From an uncultured Dorea sp. (GTDB lineage Bacteria; Bacillota; Clostridia; Lachnospirales; Lachnospiraceae): DNA of 19,580 nt. The DNA is taken from NCBI GenBank assembly GCA_900543415.1, contig UQRE01000040.1, positions 1 through 19,580 on the forward strand, in the 5' to 3' direction. The position numbers and the translations under genes were made by a program. Under the pieces are notes generated by a model. The model was not told where the DNA came from, did not search any database, and saw nothing but the letters and a program-made list of their open reading frames with translations. Position 1 is the first letter of the stretch. Every line of letters begins with the position of its first letter. Below are positions 6,841 to 15,366 of this stretch, piece after piece.

Positions 6841-8127
6841 TTATTTTTTTAATTTATCTTCAAAAATCTTTACGATAGTCCCTTCTGTCTCTACCATTCC
6901 AGGCGAAGCGATCAGTCCCATATTTCTCATTGTCTCTTCGGCTGTATTTCCATTGATTCCATGAACATCCTGAATATAAATTCCATGCATAGCAAAGTCA
7001 ACAGACTGATATGCTGCATCTACCGCTGCAATTCCTTTCATGGTACATCCTTGATTTCCGCCATCACAGATCATTCCGGTAATACTGCTTGCCATATTAT
7101 TGATTGCATGCTTCATCATTTCTGTTGTTCCGCCTCTCAAATACACAAGTGCACATGCCATCCCTGTCCCCGCTGCAATCGCGCATCCGCAGAACGCTGA
7201 TAATTTCCCGGAATACTCCTTAATATACATACACACAAGATAACTAAGCGCCGTAGCTCGCAGGAGCTTCTCCTCACAATAACCATTTACCTTATATGCC
7301 GCATATAGAGGCATCGTCGCGATAATTCCATGGGCGCCGGAACCGGTAATGCTCATTGCCGGCTTATCAAGACCGATCACTCTCGCTTCAATTGCCGCAT
7401 TACATATTAGCGAAGCAGTTGCCTGTTCATTGGAAGAAATAATTTTCCCTCCGTTTTTTTCTAATAAATATCTTGCAAAGGTTGTTCTCGGATTCCTTAG
7501 TCCTTCTTCAAACAATTCCCAGTTTATTTTATACGCTTCTCTTATAAAAAGAAGTTCTTCTATTGCTTCCGTCTCAACGTATTTTACTAATTGTTCCAAC
7601 GTATAATTATGTATAGCATGCGTTTTATTTTCTTCTTTATTTTCCAAGACTTCTTCCGACTCTTTATCCAGCACAATCTTTCCATTCACTACAATCTTGA
7701 CAATATTTGTATGAGAATCTCGGATCGTTACGGTCGCTTCTCCGTTCGTCGTTTTTACAAATGCTTCGATAAATATCCGGCTGGTAATCCCACTTAATTC
7801 TTCTTGAACTTTTCCCTGTTCTATTAATTTCTTTGCCGAAGTATTATCTTCTGATCGAACATCTGCCAAAGACTCCAATCCTTTCTCGGCATTTCCCGCC
7901 ACAACGCCTAACGCTGCCGCAAAAACATTCCCTACTTCACTGCTGTTTGGTATTCCACAGGTAAACGCGTTTTTGTACATTCCGCTGTTCATCGCTACGC
8001 ACACCTGCTCTACTTCTCCTTCTAGGTAACTTTTCGCCTTTGCCGCTGCATATGCAATTGCTCCAGGTTCAGTTACACCTAATGCTGGTTTCATATCCTC
8101 CAAAATCAATTTTGTAAGCTCTTTCAT
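6841..8127 (-). CDS. cyuA: L-cysteine desulfidase / UPF0597 family (CyuA-like)
   Basis: 428 residues from the ATG at 8127; a GTG at 8130 is the alternative, and GGGAGG lies upstream of both. The family (PF03313, serine dehydratase alpha-like) splits L-cysteine to sulfide, ammonia and pyruvate using a [4Fe-4S] cluster. The C-terminal cluster cysteines are visible: Cys313/Cys315 in FCGCA, then Cys354 and Cys361 in ICDGGNQGC; spacing matches the archaeal enzyme. The N-terminal motif, usually GCTEP, reads GVTEP with Val18 where the proposed proton-accepting Cys normally sits, so it may belong to a subfamily with a changed mechanism or substrate. The start overlaps the yaaA stop by one base (TGATG), indicating translational coupling; it is the last gene of the SDR-yaaA-cyuA operon. 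Confidence 0.85.
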   Translation of the reverse strand: MKELTKLILEDMKPALGVTEPGAIAYAAAKAKSYLEGEVEQVCVAMNSGMYKNAFTCGIPNSSEVGNVFAAALGVVAGNAEKGLESLADVRSEDNTSAKKLIEQGKVQEELSGITSRIFIEAFVKTTNGEATVTIRDSHTNIVKIVVNGKIVLDKESEEVLENKEENKTHAIHNYTLEQLVKYVETEAIEELLFIREAYKINWELFEEGLRNPRTTFARYLLEKNGGKIISSNEQATASLICNAAIEARVIGLDKPAMSITGSGAHGIIATMPLYAAYKVNGYCEEKLLRATALSYLVCMYIKEYSGKLSAFCGCAIAAGTGMACALVYLRGGTTEMMKHAINNMASSITGMICDGGNQGCTMKGIAAVDAAYQSVDFAMHGIYIQDVHGINGNTAEETMRNMGLIASPGMVETEGTIVKIFEDKLKK

Positions 8128-8885
8128 CACTTATCGCCTCCCTGCTCTTTTAGAAATACATAACGATCTTTCGTAGACTCTTTTTCAGAATACCGATATC
8201 CCAGACGGCAAAACAACTTCATTTCCTCTGGCCTTTCCGCCTTACGCTCCGCCAAAAAACGCACCATTTCTCCTCTTGCCATCTTGGCATAAGTTCCCTT
8301 CTCAATCACTTTATCCCCTTTGTATTCTCCGAACACACACGTAATATATCTGACTTCCGGAGTCAGATATTTCTCAACACATTTACTATATTCCTTAGAC
8401 GCAAGATTTACAATCACTTCTGTATCTGCCGACACCTCTCTGCAAATTTTTTCACCCCAGTATTCATACAGATTCTTCACATTCGGAAGATTTACTTTCG
8501 TCTGCATTTCTAATCGATAAGGAATCACTCCATCAAGCGGATGAACAACACCATAGAATCCTGACAAAATACATACATGTTCCTGCACATATTCCCACTG
8601 ACCGTCTTCTAACACTGCCGGAGCCATATATTGATATTGAATCCCTTCGTATGAAAGTAATGCAGGAGTAAGCTGCATACGAAGATTCATCGTCTGCACT
8701 CTCTCGTAATTAATCTGAGCAATCTGGTCGTTACACTTCCACAAACTTTTCAATTCTTCATAAGAAAGTTCCGACAGATACTGTCGCAAATATTCCGCTT
8801 CATGCAAATACACCGGAAGCGCCCGCACTTCCAGTGTATCTGTATTTACCTTCATTTTTTTAGCTGGTGAAATAATAATCTTCAT
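8127..8885 (-). CDS. yaaA: YaaA-family peroxide stress protein (DUF328/UPF0246)
   Basis: 252 residues from the ATG at 8885, the usual family start (MKIIISPAKKM). A GTG two codons upstream (8891) is better spaced from the AGGAG and may be the real initiator. The family signature ISPAKKM at the N-terminus, PALLSYEGIQYQYM, the LSGFYGVVHPLDGVIPYRLEM block, YWGEKI and NLASKEYSK are all present, so the gene looks intact. In E. coli, YaaA limits free iron during hydrogen peroxide stress and binds DNA. It sits 23-29 bases after the SDR gene and overlaps the desulfidase start, so the three are one transcript. Confidence 0.92.
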   Translation of the reverse strand: MKIIISPAKKMKVNTDTLEVRALPVYLHEAEYLRQYLSELSYEELKSLWKCNDQIAQINYERVQTMNLRMQLTPALLSYEGIQYQYMAPAVLEDGQWEYVQEHVCILSGFYGVVHPLDGVIPYRLEMQTKVNLPNVKNLYEYWGEKICREVSADTEVIVNLASKEYSKCVEKYLTPEVRYITCVFGEYKGDKVIEKGTYAKMARGEMVRFLAERKAERPEEMKLFCRLGYRYSEKESTKDRYVFLKEQGGDK

Positions 8886-8914
8886 TGGCACTTCTCATTT
8901 CTCCTAGTCACTAA

Positions 8915-9715
8915 CTACGGACGCAATCCCATTCCGCCTTCCACCGTCAATGTCTCTCCGCTCATATACTTAAAGTCCGGAGAAGCAAGCTGTACACATA
9001 CACGACCAATCTCTTTTTCGGTATCTCCAAAATGTCCTGCCGGCGGCATTTTTACATTTTCTTTAAAAGCATCCGGATATGCTTTTTCAAATTTTTCAAG
9101 CTGCGCGGTCCATGCAAGCGGGCAGATAATATTTACATTGATTCCATCTGCTCCCCATTCATTCGCTGCAACTCTTGACAATCCACGGATTCCTTCTTTC
9201 GCGGCAGCGTAAGCACATTGACCATAATTTCCAAACAAACCTGCCCCCGATGCGAAGTTGATTACTGTTCCCTTTGTCTCTTTTAAATGTGGATAGCATG
9301 CTTTCATGTAGTAAAACACCGCATATAATCCTGAATAAATAGACAGGTCGAACTGCTCTGTTGTATGGTCTGCAAGCGTGACTCCCGATGCGGACGCCTG
9401 CGCATTATTGATCAATACATCAATCCGTCCGAATTCTTTCATTGTCTCCTCTACGACATGATTTACAACCGCCTCATTGTCTCCTCCTGCTGAAACATCC
9501 GCCTGTACCGGCAAAACTTTGATTCCGTAGAGACGTTCAAGCTCTTCCTTTGCCTCTTCTAATTTCTTTACATTTCGCCCTGTAATCACAAGATTTGCGC
9601 CTTCTTTTGCATAAGCTGTTGCGATTCCGTATCCGATAGAACCACATCTTCCATCACTTAAAACAGACTTTCCTCCGCCTGTAACAATTGCTGTTTTCCC
9701 TTTTAAATGTCCCAT
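8915..9715 (-). CDS. Short-chain dehydrogenase/reductase (SDR), NAD(P)-dependent
   Basis: 266 residues. The Rossmann nucleotide motif TGGGKS starts at 12 but has an insertion before GSIGYGIA (25-32), like enoyl- or dienoyl-reductase relatives. NNAQA is at 103-107 (NNAG position). The catalytic set is Ser156, Tyr169 and Lys173 in SGAG...YAAAK. The C-terminus ends with MSGETLTVEGGMGL, typical of classical SDRs. The start has GGAG eight bases upstream. The substrate cannot be read from the sequence. It is the first gene of the SDR-yaaA-cyuA operon; the link to cysteine or oxidative stress is by context only. Confidence 0.88.
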   Translation of the reverse strand: MGHLKGKTAIVTGGGKSVLSDGRCGSIGYGIATAYAKEGANLVITGRNVKKLEEAKEELERLYGIKVLPVQADVSAGGDNEAVVNHVVEETMKEFGRIDVLINNAQASASGVTLADHTTEQFDLSIYSGLYAVFYYMKACYPHLKETKGTVINFASGAGLFGNYGQCAYAAAKEGIRGLSRVAANEWGADGINVNIICPLAWTAQLEKFEKAYPDAFKENVKMPPAGHFGDTEKEIGRVCVQLASPDFKYMSGETLTVEGGMGLRP

Positions 9716-9927
9716 AAATATGTCTCCTCTCTTTCATGTTCTATATATTTGTCAAAATCAAAACTCATCTATTTTATAAGAATAATATTTTACAAAAATA
9801 AAATACCACATCTTGTTAATTCTTTCAATATTTTCTGTTAATTATCTAATTATTAACAATATTTTTTTATTATTTATTACTTCTGACTTATTTTTCAATA
9901 TTTTTGATACTTTTTTAACAAAAAATA
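9716..9927. other. AT-rich intergenic region upstream of the SDR operon
   Basis: About 210 bases, extremely A+T rich. It holds the SDR ribosome site, a small inverted repeat GTTAAT...ATTAAC (about 9836-9856) and two TTCAATATTTT repeats. No convincing coding frame was found. The SDR promoter must lie here, but no box pair with proper spacing is convincing. Confidence 0.4.
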
Positions 9928-9966
9928 AAACCGCAGACGCCTCTCACTCTTACGCATCTGCGGTTT
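9912..9966 (-). terminator. Intrinsic terminator of the purine operon
   Basis: On the minus strand, the AAACCGCAG / CTGCGGTTT arms (9928-9936 and 9958-9966) are extended inward by four positions with one mismatch, and are followed by a T-rich tract (TTTTATTTTTTGTT). It starts 18 bases after the permease stop. Confidence 0.85.
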
Positions 9967-9984
9967 CACTATATTCAAATCTGA

Positions 9985-11550
9985 CTATACATAATCAAAA
10001 TGATCCGGTCCTTTAAACCAGCTGCTTCGTCCCATATGGAAGATCAGCGCTAATACTGCGATTACAAGATATCCCACAGCAAACGGGGATGTCGGATTAA
10101 ATCCAAGCTGTGCACTATGAATAAAGCCAAAGCAAGCCAGTACATATCCTGCTGCCGCAGTAATTGCCACCTTATCAAGCTTCTTATCGATAATGAATAC
10201 TGTCATTGTTCCAAGCAAAATACCGATAATGATCGCTCCGCTCTTCACTCCCGGAACACCATTCCACATTACCCCTGCATCCTTGATCATCTGTGTGATC
10301 TCAGCATTGTATTCCGATAATCCGGAAGGCATCACCTCTGTATAATATCCGGCAAGTCCTACGGCACCTGTAATCTGTGTATAAAGATAGTCTGCAACCG
10401 GCGGAATCATCGCAATTCCAACTGCTGCGTAATGCTTCACTTCACAGTCCTTAAACGCCTGCGCCACCATGACGATCGCACACCACAAGAACGTTACCGC
10501 ACACACTGCCGGCGGAACCATATTACTTAAGAATGTAAATAATCCGAACAATCCGGCTGCTCCAAGAACCAGCCCGGACACGAGAGAGTATCCGATTCCG
10601 GCATTTGATTTTTTCAGTCCTGCATGTCCAAGCCATACGGTATTTGGCACGACACCTCCGCAAAGTGCAGAAATCATAGTACAGATTCCATCCGCAAACT
10701 GAGTCTCACGGACATTATAATTATCACCTGCCGCATTCGCTGCTTCTACATTATCCATCGTTTCAATAAAGTTATAAATCTCAACAGGAATTACAATCGT
10801 CAAATAAGGAGCCACAATCGCAAATCCATCAATCAAGTGCTGGATACTGTTGACCGGATTCGGAATATAGAACCCGATTCCACTGAAATCTACAGTCGTA
10901 CGTCCCAGACAGAACGCATATATGATACCGCCAACGATCGCAACTACAAGCGGTGGAATCTTCTTCGGGAATAAATATCCTCCGAAAATACCTACCATTG
11001 CAACGAACAAAATCGGAAGACCTACCAACGGATCTCCAAACACATCAAATACACCCTGTGTTGCCATCCAGATAAAGCCAATTCCTGCAACTGTACCAAG
11101 AAGCGCTGCTCTTGGAAGCTTCTCTTTCATCCACGGTCCGATAAAACCACCGATAAATTCTACTGCTCCACCGATAAAGCAGGCTGCCACTGCTGCTGAC
11201 CATGCAAGCATTGGATCTTCTAATGCGTAATGAAGCGGCATGATCACTCCGTACAAAATTACGAACATCGCCGGAGTAGACACGCCGGATGGGAGCGCTG
11301 TGACATCCGCTCTTCCTTCTTTCTTAGAAAGTCTGCGTCCCATATATGCGTAATAAATACCACTGCACAACAAGCCAATGGACATTCCCGGAATCACATA
11401 ACCGTACACAATCTTGTCCGGCCATCCAAGAACACCCGATAAAGTTGCGATAACAATTAAATAGTTTACAATATTGTTTGTAATGGAATAGCTCATTCCA
11501 CCGATGTCCCCACGTCTGAACCATGGGACGATTGTCTTTTGTTTTTCCAT
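9985..11550 (-). CDS. NCS2-type nucleobase permease (purine, AzgA-like)
   Basis: 521 residues, about 12-14 membrane segments throughout. The N-terminal ITNNIVNYLIVIATLSGVLGW, the central EIYNFIETMDNVEAANAAGD substrate-site region, and the later block GVVPNTVWLGHAGLKKSNAG match the xanthine/uracil/adenine (NCS2/AzgA) transporter group, which imports nucleobases with protons. The order after two adenine deaminase genes argues for adenine or another purine as substrate. The start has AGGAAGG close upstream, and the gene begins 60 bases after the deaminase stop; a terminator follows it. The exact nucleobase is inferred. Confidence 0.85.
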   Translation of the reverse strand: MEKQKTIVPWFRRGDIGGMSYSITNNIVNYLIVIATLSGVLGWPDKIVYGYVIPGMSIGLLCSGIYYAYMGRRLSKKEGRADVTALPSGVSTPAMFVILYGVIMPLHYALEDPMLAWSAAVAACFIGGAVEFIGGFIGPWMKEKLPRAALLGTVAGIGFIWMATQGVFDVFGDPLVGLPILFVAMVGIFGGYLFPKKIPPLVVAIVGGIIYAFCLGRTTVDFSGIGFYIPNPVNSIQHLIDGFAIVAPYLTIVIPVEIYNFIETMDNVEAANAAGDNYNVRETQFADGICTMISALCGGVVPNTVWLGHAGLKKSNAGIGYSLVSGLVLGAAGLFGLFTFLSNMVPPAVCAVTFLWCAIVMVAQAFKDCEVKHYAAVGIAMIPPVADYLYTQITGAVGLAGYYTEVMPSGLSEYNAEITQMIKDAGVMWNGVPGVKSGAIIIGILLGTMTVFIIDKKLDKVAITAAAGYVLACFGFIHSAQLGFNPTSPFAVGYLVIAVLALIFHMGRSSWFKGPDHFDYV

Positions 11551-11610
11551 CTCGCCTTCCTCACTCTTACTCTTCTTATTCTACTGATTTCCCTGATTTA
11601 CTCTCATTCG

Positions 11611-13347
11611 TTATTCGTTCGCCTCTACCGGAATAAATGAAAATGTTGTTACATCAAATAAGCCCATATCCGTAAGCTTTACTTCTGGAATCACTGCCAG
11701 TGACATGAAGCAAAGTGTCATCACCGGTTCTACATCTCCACAGATTCCAAGCTCTTCATATGCTTTTTCGTGGATATCGGTCAATTTCTGATCTACCCAC
11801 TCTCCGCTTCTGTCACTCATAAGGCCACCGATCGGCATCGGCATGCTCTCGATCACTTTTCCTTCTTTCACAAGAACAATACCGCCTTCCTGCGCGATCA
11901 GGCTCTGTACTGCAAATTCCATCTCCTCATCATTGACACCAACTACAATGATATTGTGGGAGTCATGCGCAATCGACAACGCTACCGCACCGGACTTGAT
12001 GCCGTATCCTTTCAGGAAGCCGCAAGCAACATTTCCTGTTCCCTGATGTCTTTCCACCACGGCTACTTTTACAATATCTTCTTCTGGGTTACGTACAAAT
12101 TCACCATTTTCATCCAGTGTAATTTCTGCCGTTGCTTTTCCGGTTACGACTCCACCAGGAAGAATCTGAATCACATTCACTTTACCAGACTTCAGATTCA
12201 TTTTAAATTTCTCTTTAGAGAAATCTTTTACAATCACACTTCCTTTTACAGATGAAATATCATGCACCTGAATTTCCGGAAGATATTTTCCATCTTCTGC
12301 CACAAATTCACCATTGATCCATACTTTATCTACATGGAAATCTTTCAAATCATCAAGCAGTACGATGTCTGCACGGTATCCCGGCGCAATTGCTCCGCGA
12401 TCTTTTAATCCAAAGCATTCTGCCGCATTTAAGGTTGCCATGCGTATAGCCGTCACTGCGTCCAGACCTTCTTCTACACAGATTCTCAAGTGATTATCAA
12501 GGTGACCTTCGTGAAGGATTGTCTTTGGCTGACGGTCATCAGAACACAAAAGACATCTTCTGCTGTTTTCCGGTGTTACGCCCTTCAAAAGCGGTCTTAA
12601 ATTATGACATGCAGAACCTTGTCTAAGAAGAATATACATTCCTCTCTCAAGACGATCTTCCATCTCTTCCACAGTAGAACATTCATGGTCTGCTAAAATT
12701 CTTGCTGCCGCGTAAGCATTCAAATCATTTCCTACGATTCCAGGACCATGTCCATCAATGATCTTTCCTTCTTCCTTAGCAACCATCAGCTTATCCAGCA
12801 CACTGTCATCTGCTCCGATTACACCTGGGAAATTCATAAATTCACCAAGTCCTAAGATTCCGTCTCTCTTAATCGGCTCTTCCATCTCCGGCGCACCGAT
12901 CACTGCTCCGGCATGTTCAAATGGCGTTGCCGGCACACAGGACGGAAGCACGTACTGAATATCAAGTGCTGTTCCTTTGGCAGCTTCCATCATATAATCA
13001 AGTCCTGTAATTCCACATACATTTACGATCTCATGTGGATCAGCAATGATTGTTGTTCCGCCATGCGGTACTAAGAGACGTCCGATTTCTTCCGGACTTA
13101 CATAAGAAGATTCAATATGGATATGGCTGTCAATAAATCCAGGCACTGCATAGCGTCCTTGTGCATCCACGACTTCTTTTCCTTCATACTTACCGATTCC
13201 GGCAATCTGTCCGCCACTTACTGCAATATCGCCTTCCACGATTTTACCGGAAAATACATTGACTACTTTACAATTTTTGATGACCAGGTCAGCCGGAATT
13301 CTTCCGGCTGCCGTATCAATTAATTTTTTTAATTCTTCTTTTTTCAT
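11611..13347 (-). CDS. ade: Adenine deaminase
   Basis: 578 residues, the family's normal size. It deaminates adenine to hypoxanthine and ammonia in purine salvage. The amidohydrolase metal site is complete: HIH at 75-77, DPHE at 103-106, Glu169 in GLGEF, His200 in DGHGPG, His221 in DHE and Asp270/271 in CSDD, followed by HEGHLDNHLR. The C-terminal adenine-deaminase domain follows, with the AHDSHNIIVVG motif. The start has GAGGG nine bases upstream. It lies 13 bases after its paralogue and upstream of the permease, forming one operon. Confidence 0.93.
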   Translation of the reverse strand: MKKEELKKLIDTAAGRIPADLVIKNCKVVNVFSGKIVEGDIAVSGGQIAGIGKYEGKEVVDAQGRYAVPGFIDSHIHIESSYVSPEEIGRLLVPHGGTTIIADPHEIVNVCGITGLDYMMEAAKGTALDIQYVLPSCVPATPFEHAGAVIGAPEMEEPIKRDGILGLGEFMNFPGVIGADDSVLDKLMVAKEEGKIIDGHGPGIVGNDLNAYAAARILADHECSTVEEMEDRLERGMYILLRQGSACHNLRPLLKGVTPENSRRCLLCSDDRQPKTILHEGHLDNHLRICVEEGLDAVTAIRMATLNAAECFGLKDRGAIAPGYRADIVLLDDLKDFHVDKVWINGEFVAEDGKYLPEIQVHDISSVKGSVIVKDFSKEKFKMNLKSGKVNVIQILPGGVVTGKATAEITLDENGEFVRNPEEDIVKVAVVERHQGTGNVACGFLKGYGIKSGAVALSIAHDSHNIIVVGVNDEEMEFAVQSLIAQEGGIVLVKEGKVIESMPMPIGGLMSDRSGEWVDQKLTDIHEKAYEELGICGDVEPVMTLCFMSLAVIPEVKLTDMGLFDVTTFSFIPVEANE

Positions 13348-13360
13348 ACTTTCTGTCCCT

Positions 13361-15145
13361 CTATTTCTCTACCACTTCAAGAACTGGATCAAAGGTTGTA
13401 AGCGCTACATAGTCTACCGGACCTGCATCTGTGATCGCATAATCCGGAATTGCAGTGATCGGCAGGAAGAACATGTACATCATTGGATCCGGAAGATCGG
13501 AACCAAGAGATCTTGCCGCCTGATCGATGAGTTTTTCGTGTGCTGCGATTTCTTCCGGCTCACGGTCACTTACGATCCCTCCTACCGGAAGTGGAAGGAA
13601 TTCAAGAATTTCTCCATCTGCAACGACAACCTGTCCACCGCCCTGTTCGATCAAATAATTTACTGCGATAGACATATCTTCTGCATTTACTCCCATTACG
13701 ACCAAGTTGTTGTCATCCGGAGCTGCGGAAGATGCCATTGCACCTTTTTTCAATTTCCATCCAGAACAAAACGCAAGAGATTTATTTCCGTTTCTTCCGA
13801 ATCTTTCTAATACAGATACCATTGCCACATCCTGCTCAGTATCAGGAAGAACGATTCCATTTTCCACCTTCAGAACAACATCTCTTCTCTTACGAACGAA
13901 AGGTCCTTTCACATCCATCGCCAGAACTTTTGCTTCGCCATTCTGGATAGAGGTCTTATATTCAAAATCCTCTTTTGTTGTTTTCTTACACTTCAGTTCC
14001 CCTTTCAGTACGGAACTTCTCTCCGGAGCCTGAAGATTATAAGTAAGCTTGTGATCTTTTGCTACCATCTTACCATTTGTCATAACTTCTTTTACTTCAA
14101 AGTTCTCAAGATCCTCTACAAAAAGAATGTCTGCAATTCTTCCCGGACAGATGGAGCCGACTTTATCATCAATGCGGTATGCTTCTGCACTATTGATGGT
14201 TGCCATCTGGATTGCTGTCATTGGCTCAACACCAGCTTTGATTGCCAGACGTACCACATTATCAAGATGTCCTTTTTCCAACACATCTGTCGCTGTCACA
14301 TCATCAGTACAGAAGCTGACGCGACGTGCGAATGCAGGATTTACCTCTGTCACTGCTTTGATATTTTCCTCAAGGAAATGTGTCACAGAAGATTCACGGA
14401 TCAGCATATGCATTCCTTTTCTCATCTTCTCTACCACTTCCTCGTGATCATAACTCTCATGATCCAGACGCACTCCGCCGCACAAGTAGCCGTTCAGATC
14501 ATTTCCTCTTGCCATTGGCGCACATCCAAATACCGGAAGACGATTCTTATAAGCCTCTGCAATCGCTCCCAACGTATCTTCATCCTCTTCCTGCAGGAAC
14601 TCTCTTACCGTCTCCCAAACACCGTAGCATTCCGGCCACTGCTGAACTTCTGCATGAACTTCCTTTGTAAAGTTAAATGCAACTGTTGACTGTGGAATTG
14701 TATATGGTGTCTTATAAGGCGCTCCCCAGAACACTTTCAGCGGACTCTTCTTTACTTCTTCCTGTACCTCTTTTAATCCTTCCAGACCAGATACGGAAAT
14801 ATATTCGTCAAGTCCTGAGATCATACTTGTGGTTCCTCTTGGAACAACCGCTTTTGCATAGCTTGTAATACTGAGCTTACTGCATTCGCTGTGGATATGT
14901 CCGTCGATCATACCTGGAGTTAAATACATCCCTTTCGCATCAATGATCTCTGTCTCTGGTCCAACATAAGCTTCCACATCGCCAACTGCTGCGATCATAT
15001 CCTTGTAAATCGCAATATCCGCCGGATAAATCTCACTGGACATAACGTTTACAAGCTGTCCTCCTTTGATCACTTTGTCAGCCGGGATCTTACCTCGACC
15101 TGCACGGATCATTTCCTTTAAGTTCTCTACTGATGTTCTTTCCAT
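13361..15145 (-). CDS. Adenine deaminase paralogue with altered active site
   Basis: 594 residues from the ATG at 15145, chosen for AAGGAGG nine bases upstream. It aligns along its whole length with the next gene, including HIH (83-85), the Glu178 equivalent (GVWETV), GNDLNGY, LDHE (227-230), CTDD (279-282), EKGHLDN and the C-terminal domain. Two positions differ: the DPHE of the canonical enzyme reads GLDE (His to Asp, 113), and the metal-ligand His200 of DGHGPG is Cys208 in FGCAP. It may thus act on another purine, use another metal, or support its partner without catalysis; annotation pipelines often name such proteins by the C-terminal domain only. It is the first gene of the purine operon, behind a structured leader. 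Confidence 0.85.
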   Translation of the reverse strand: MERTSVENLKEMIRAGRGKIPADKVIKGGQLVNVMSSEIYPADIAIYKDMIAAVGDVEAYVGPETEIIDAKGMYLTPGMIDGHIHSECSKLSITSYAKAVVPRGTTSMISGLDEYISVSGLEGLKEVQEEVKKSPLKVFWGAPYKTPYTIPQSTVAFNFTKEVHAEVQQWPECYGVWETVREFLQEEDEDTLGAIAEAYKNRLPVFGCAPMARGNDLNGYLCGGVRLDHESYDHEEVVEKMRKGMHMLIRESSVTHFLEENIKAVTEVNPAFARRVSFCTDDVTATDVLEKGHLDNVVRLAIKAGVEPMTAIQMATINSAEAYRIDDKVGSICPGRIADILFVEDLENFEVKEVMTNGKMVAKDHKLTYNLQAPERSSVLKGELKCKKTTKEDFEYKTSIQNGEAKVLAMDVKGPFVRKRRDVVLKVENGIVLPDTEQDVAMVSVLERFGRNGNKSLAFCSGWKLKKGAMASSAAPDDNNLVVMGVNAEDMSIAVNYLIEQGGGQVVVADGEILEFLPLPVGGIVSDREPEEIAAHEKLIDQAARSLGSDLPDPMMYMFFLPITAIPDYAITDAGPVDYVALTTFDPVLEVVEK

Positions 15146-15181
15146 TTTCGTAATCCTCCTTAACATTGTCTCTCTTGCAAC

Positions 15182-15237
15182 AAAAAAGATACATCGGCCA
15201 AAGGCTAAACAGGTTTCCCGTCCTGCAAATGTATCTT
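15182..15237 (-). promoter_or_regulatory. Structured leader RNA with terminator-like stem before the purine operon
   Basis: On the minus strand, AAGATACAT (15237-15229) pairs with ATGTATCTT (15194-15186), directly followed by more T (to 15182). Inside are two small hairpins, CAGG-ACGGGAAA-CCTG (15225-15210) and GCC-TTT-GGC (15205-15197), giving a three-way junction. A possible -10, TATGAT at 15285-15280, would place this in a ~130-base leader; the ribosome site is about 30 bases downstream of the stem. It looks like an attenuator or small riboswitch. It lacks the purine riboswitch core (no TATA...GTTTCTACC pattern), so the ligand, if any, is unknown. Confidence 0.5.
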
Positions 15238-15297
15238 GAAGAATTTTGAAATATTCAGTTGTATTATCTCGTTAGTTTTATCATAGCATATGGGCAT

Positions 15298-15352
15298 AAA
15301 AAAAAGAATCATTTGGCTCATTACATTTTTGCATAAGCTTTCATAATTCTTT
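15298..15352 (-). terminator. Intrinsic terminator of the DUF6472-GNAT operon
   Basis: On the minus strand, AAAGAATTAT (15352-15343) pairs with ATGATTCTTT (15312-15303, one G-U pair), with an inner GCTTAT/ATGAGC helix, then a run of T to 15298. It begins 15 bases after the acetyltransferase stop. Confidence 0.75.
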
Positions 15353-15366
15353 CTTATAAATAAAGT

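Noticed and set aside
13259..13810. Plus-strand 183-codon frame spanning the deaminase junction
   Set aside because: Antisense to two conserved genes, Cys/Phe/Ser-rich, with no start signal.
11770..14870. Long plus-strand open frames opposite the deaminase genes (up to about 210 codons)
   Set aside because: They are composition shadows of the two deaminase genes: no ribosome sites, no recognisable domains, and very Cys/His/Ser-rich content.
15182..15290. Purine (adenine/guanine) riboswitch before the deaminase operon
   Set aside because: The context fits, but the conserved junction bases and paired kissing loops of the purine class are absent; only a generic three-way junction is present.
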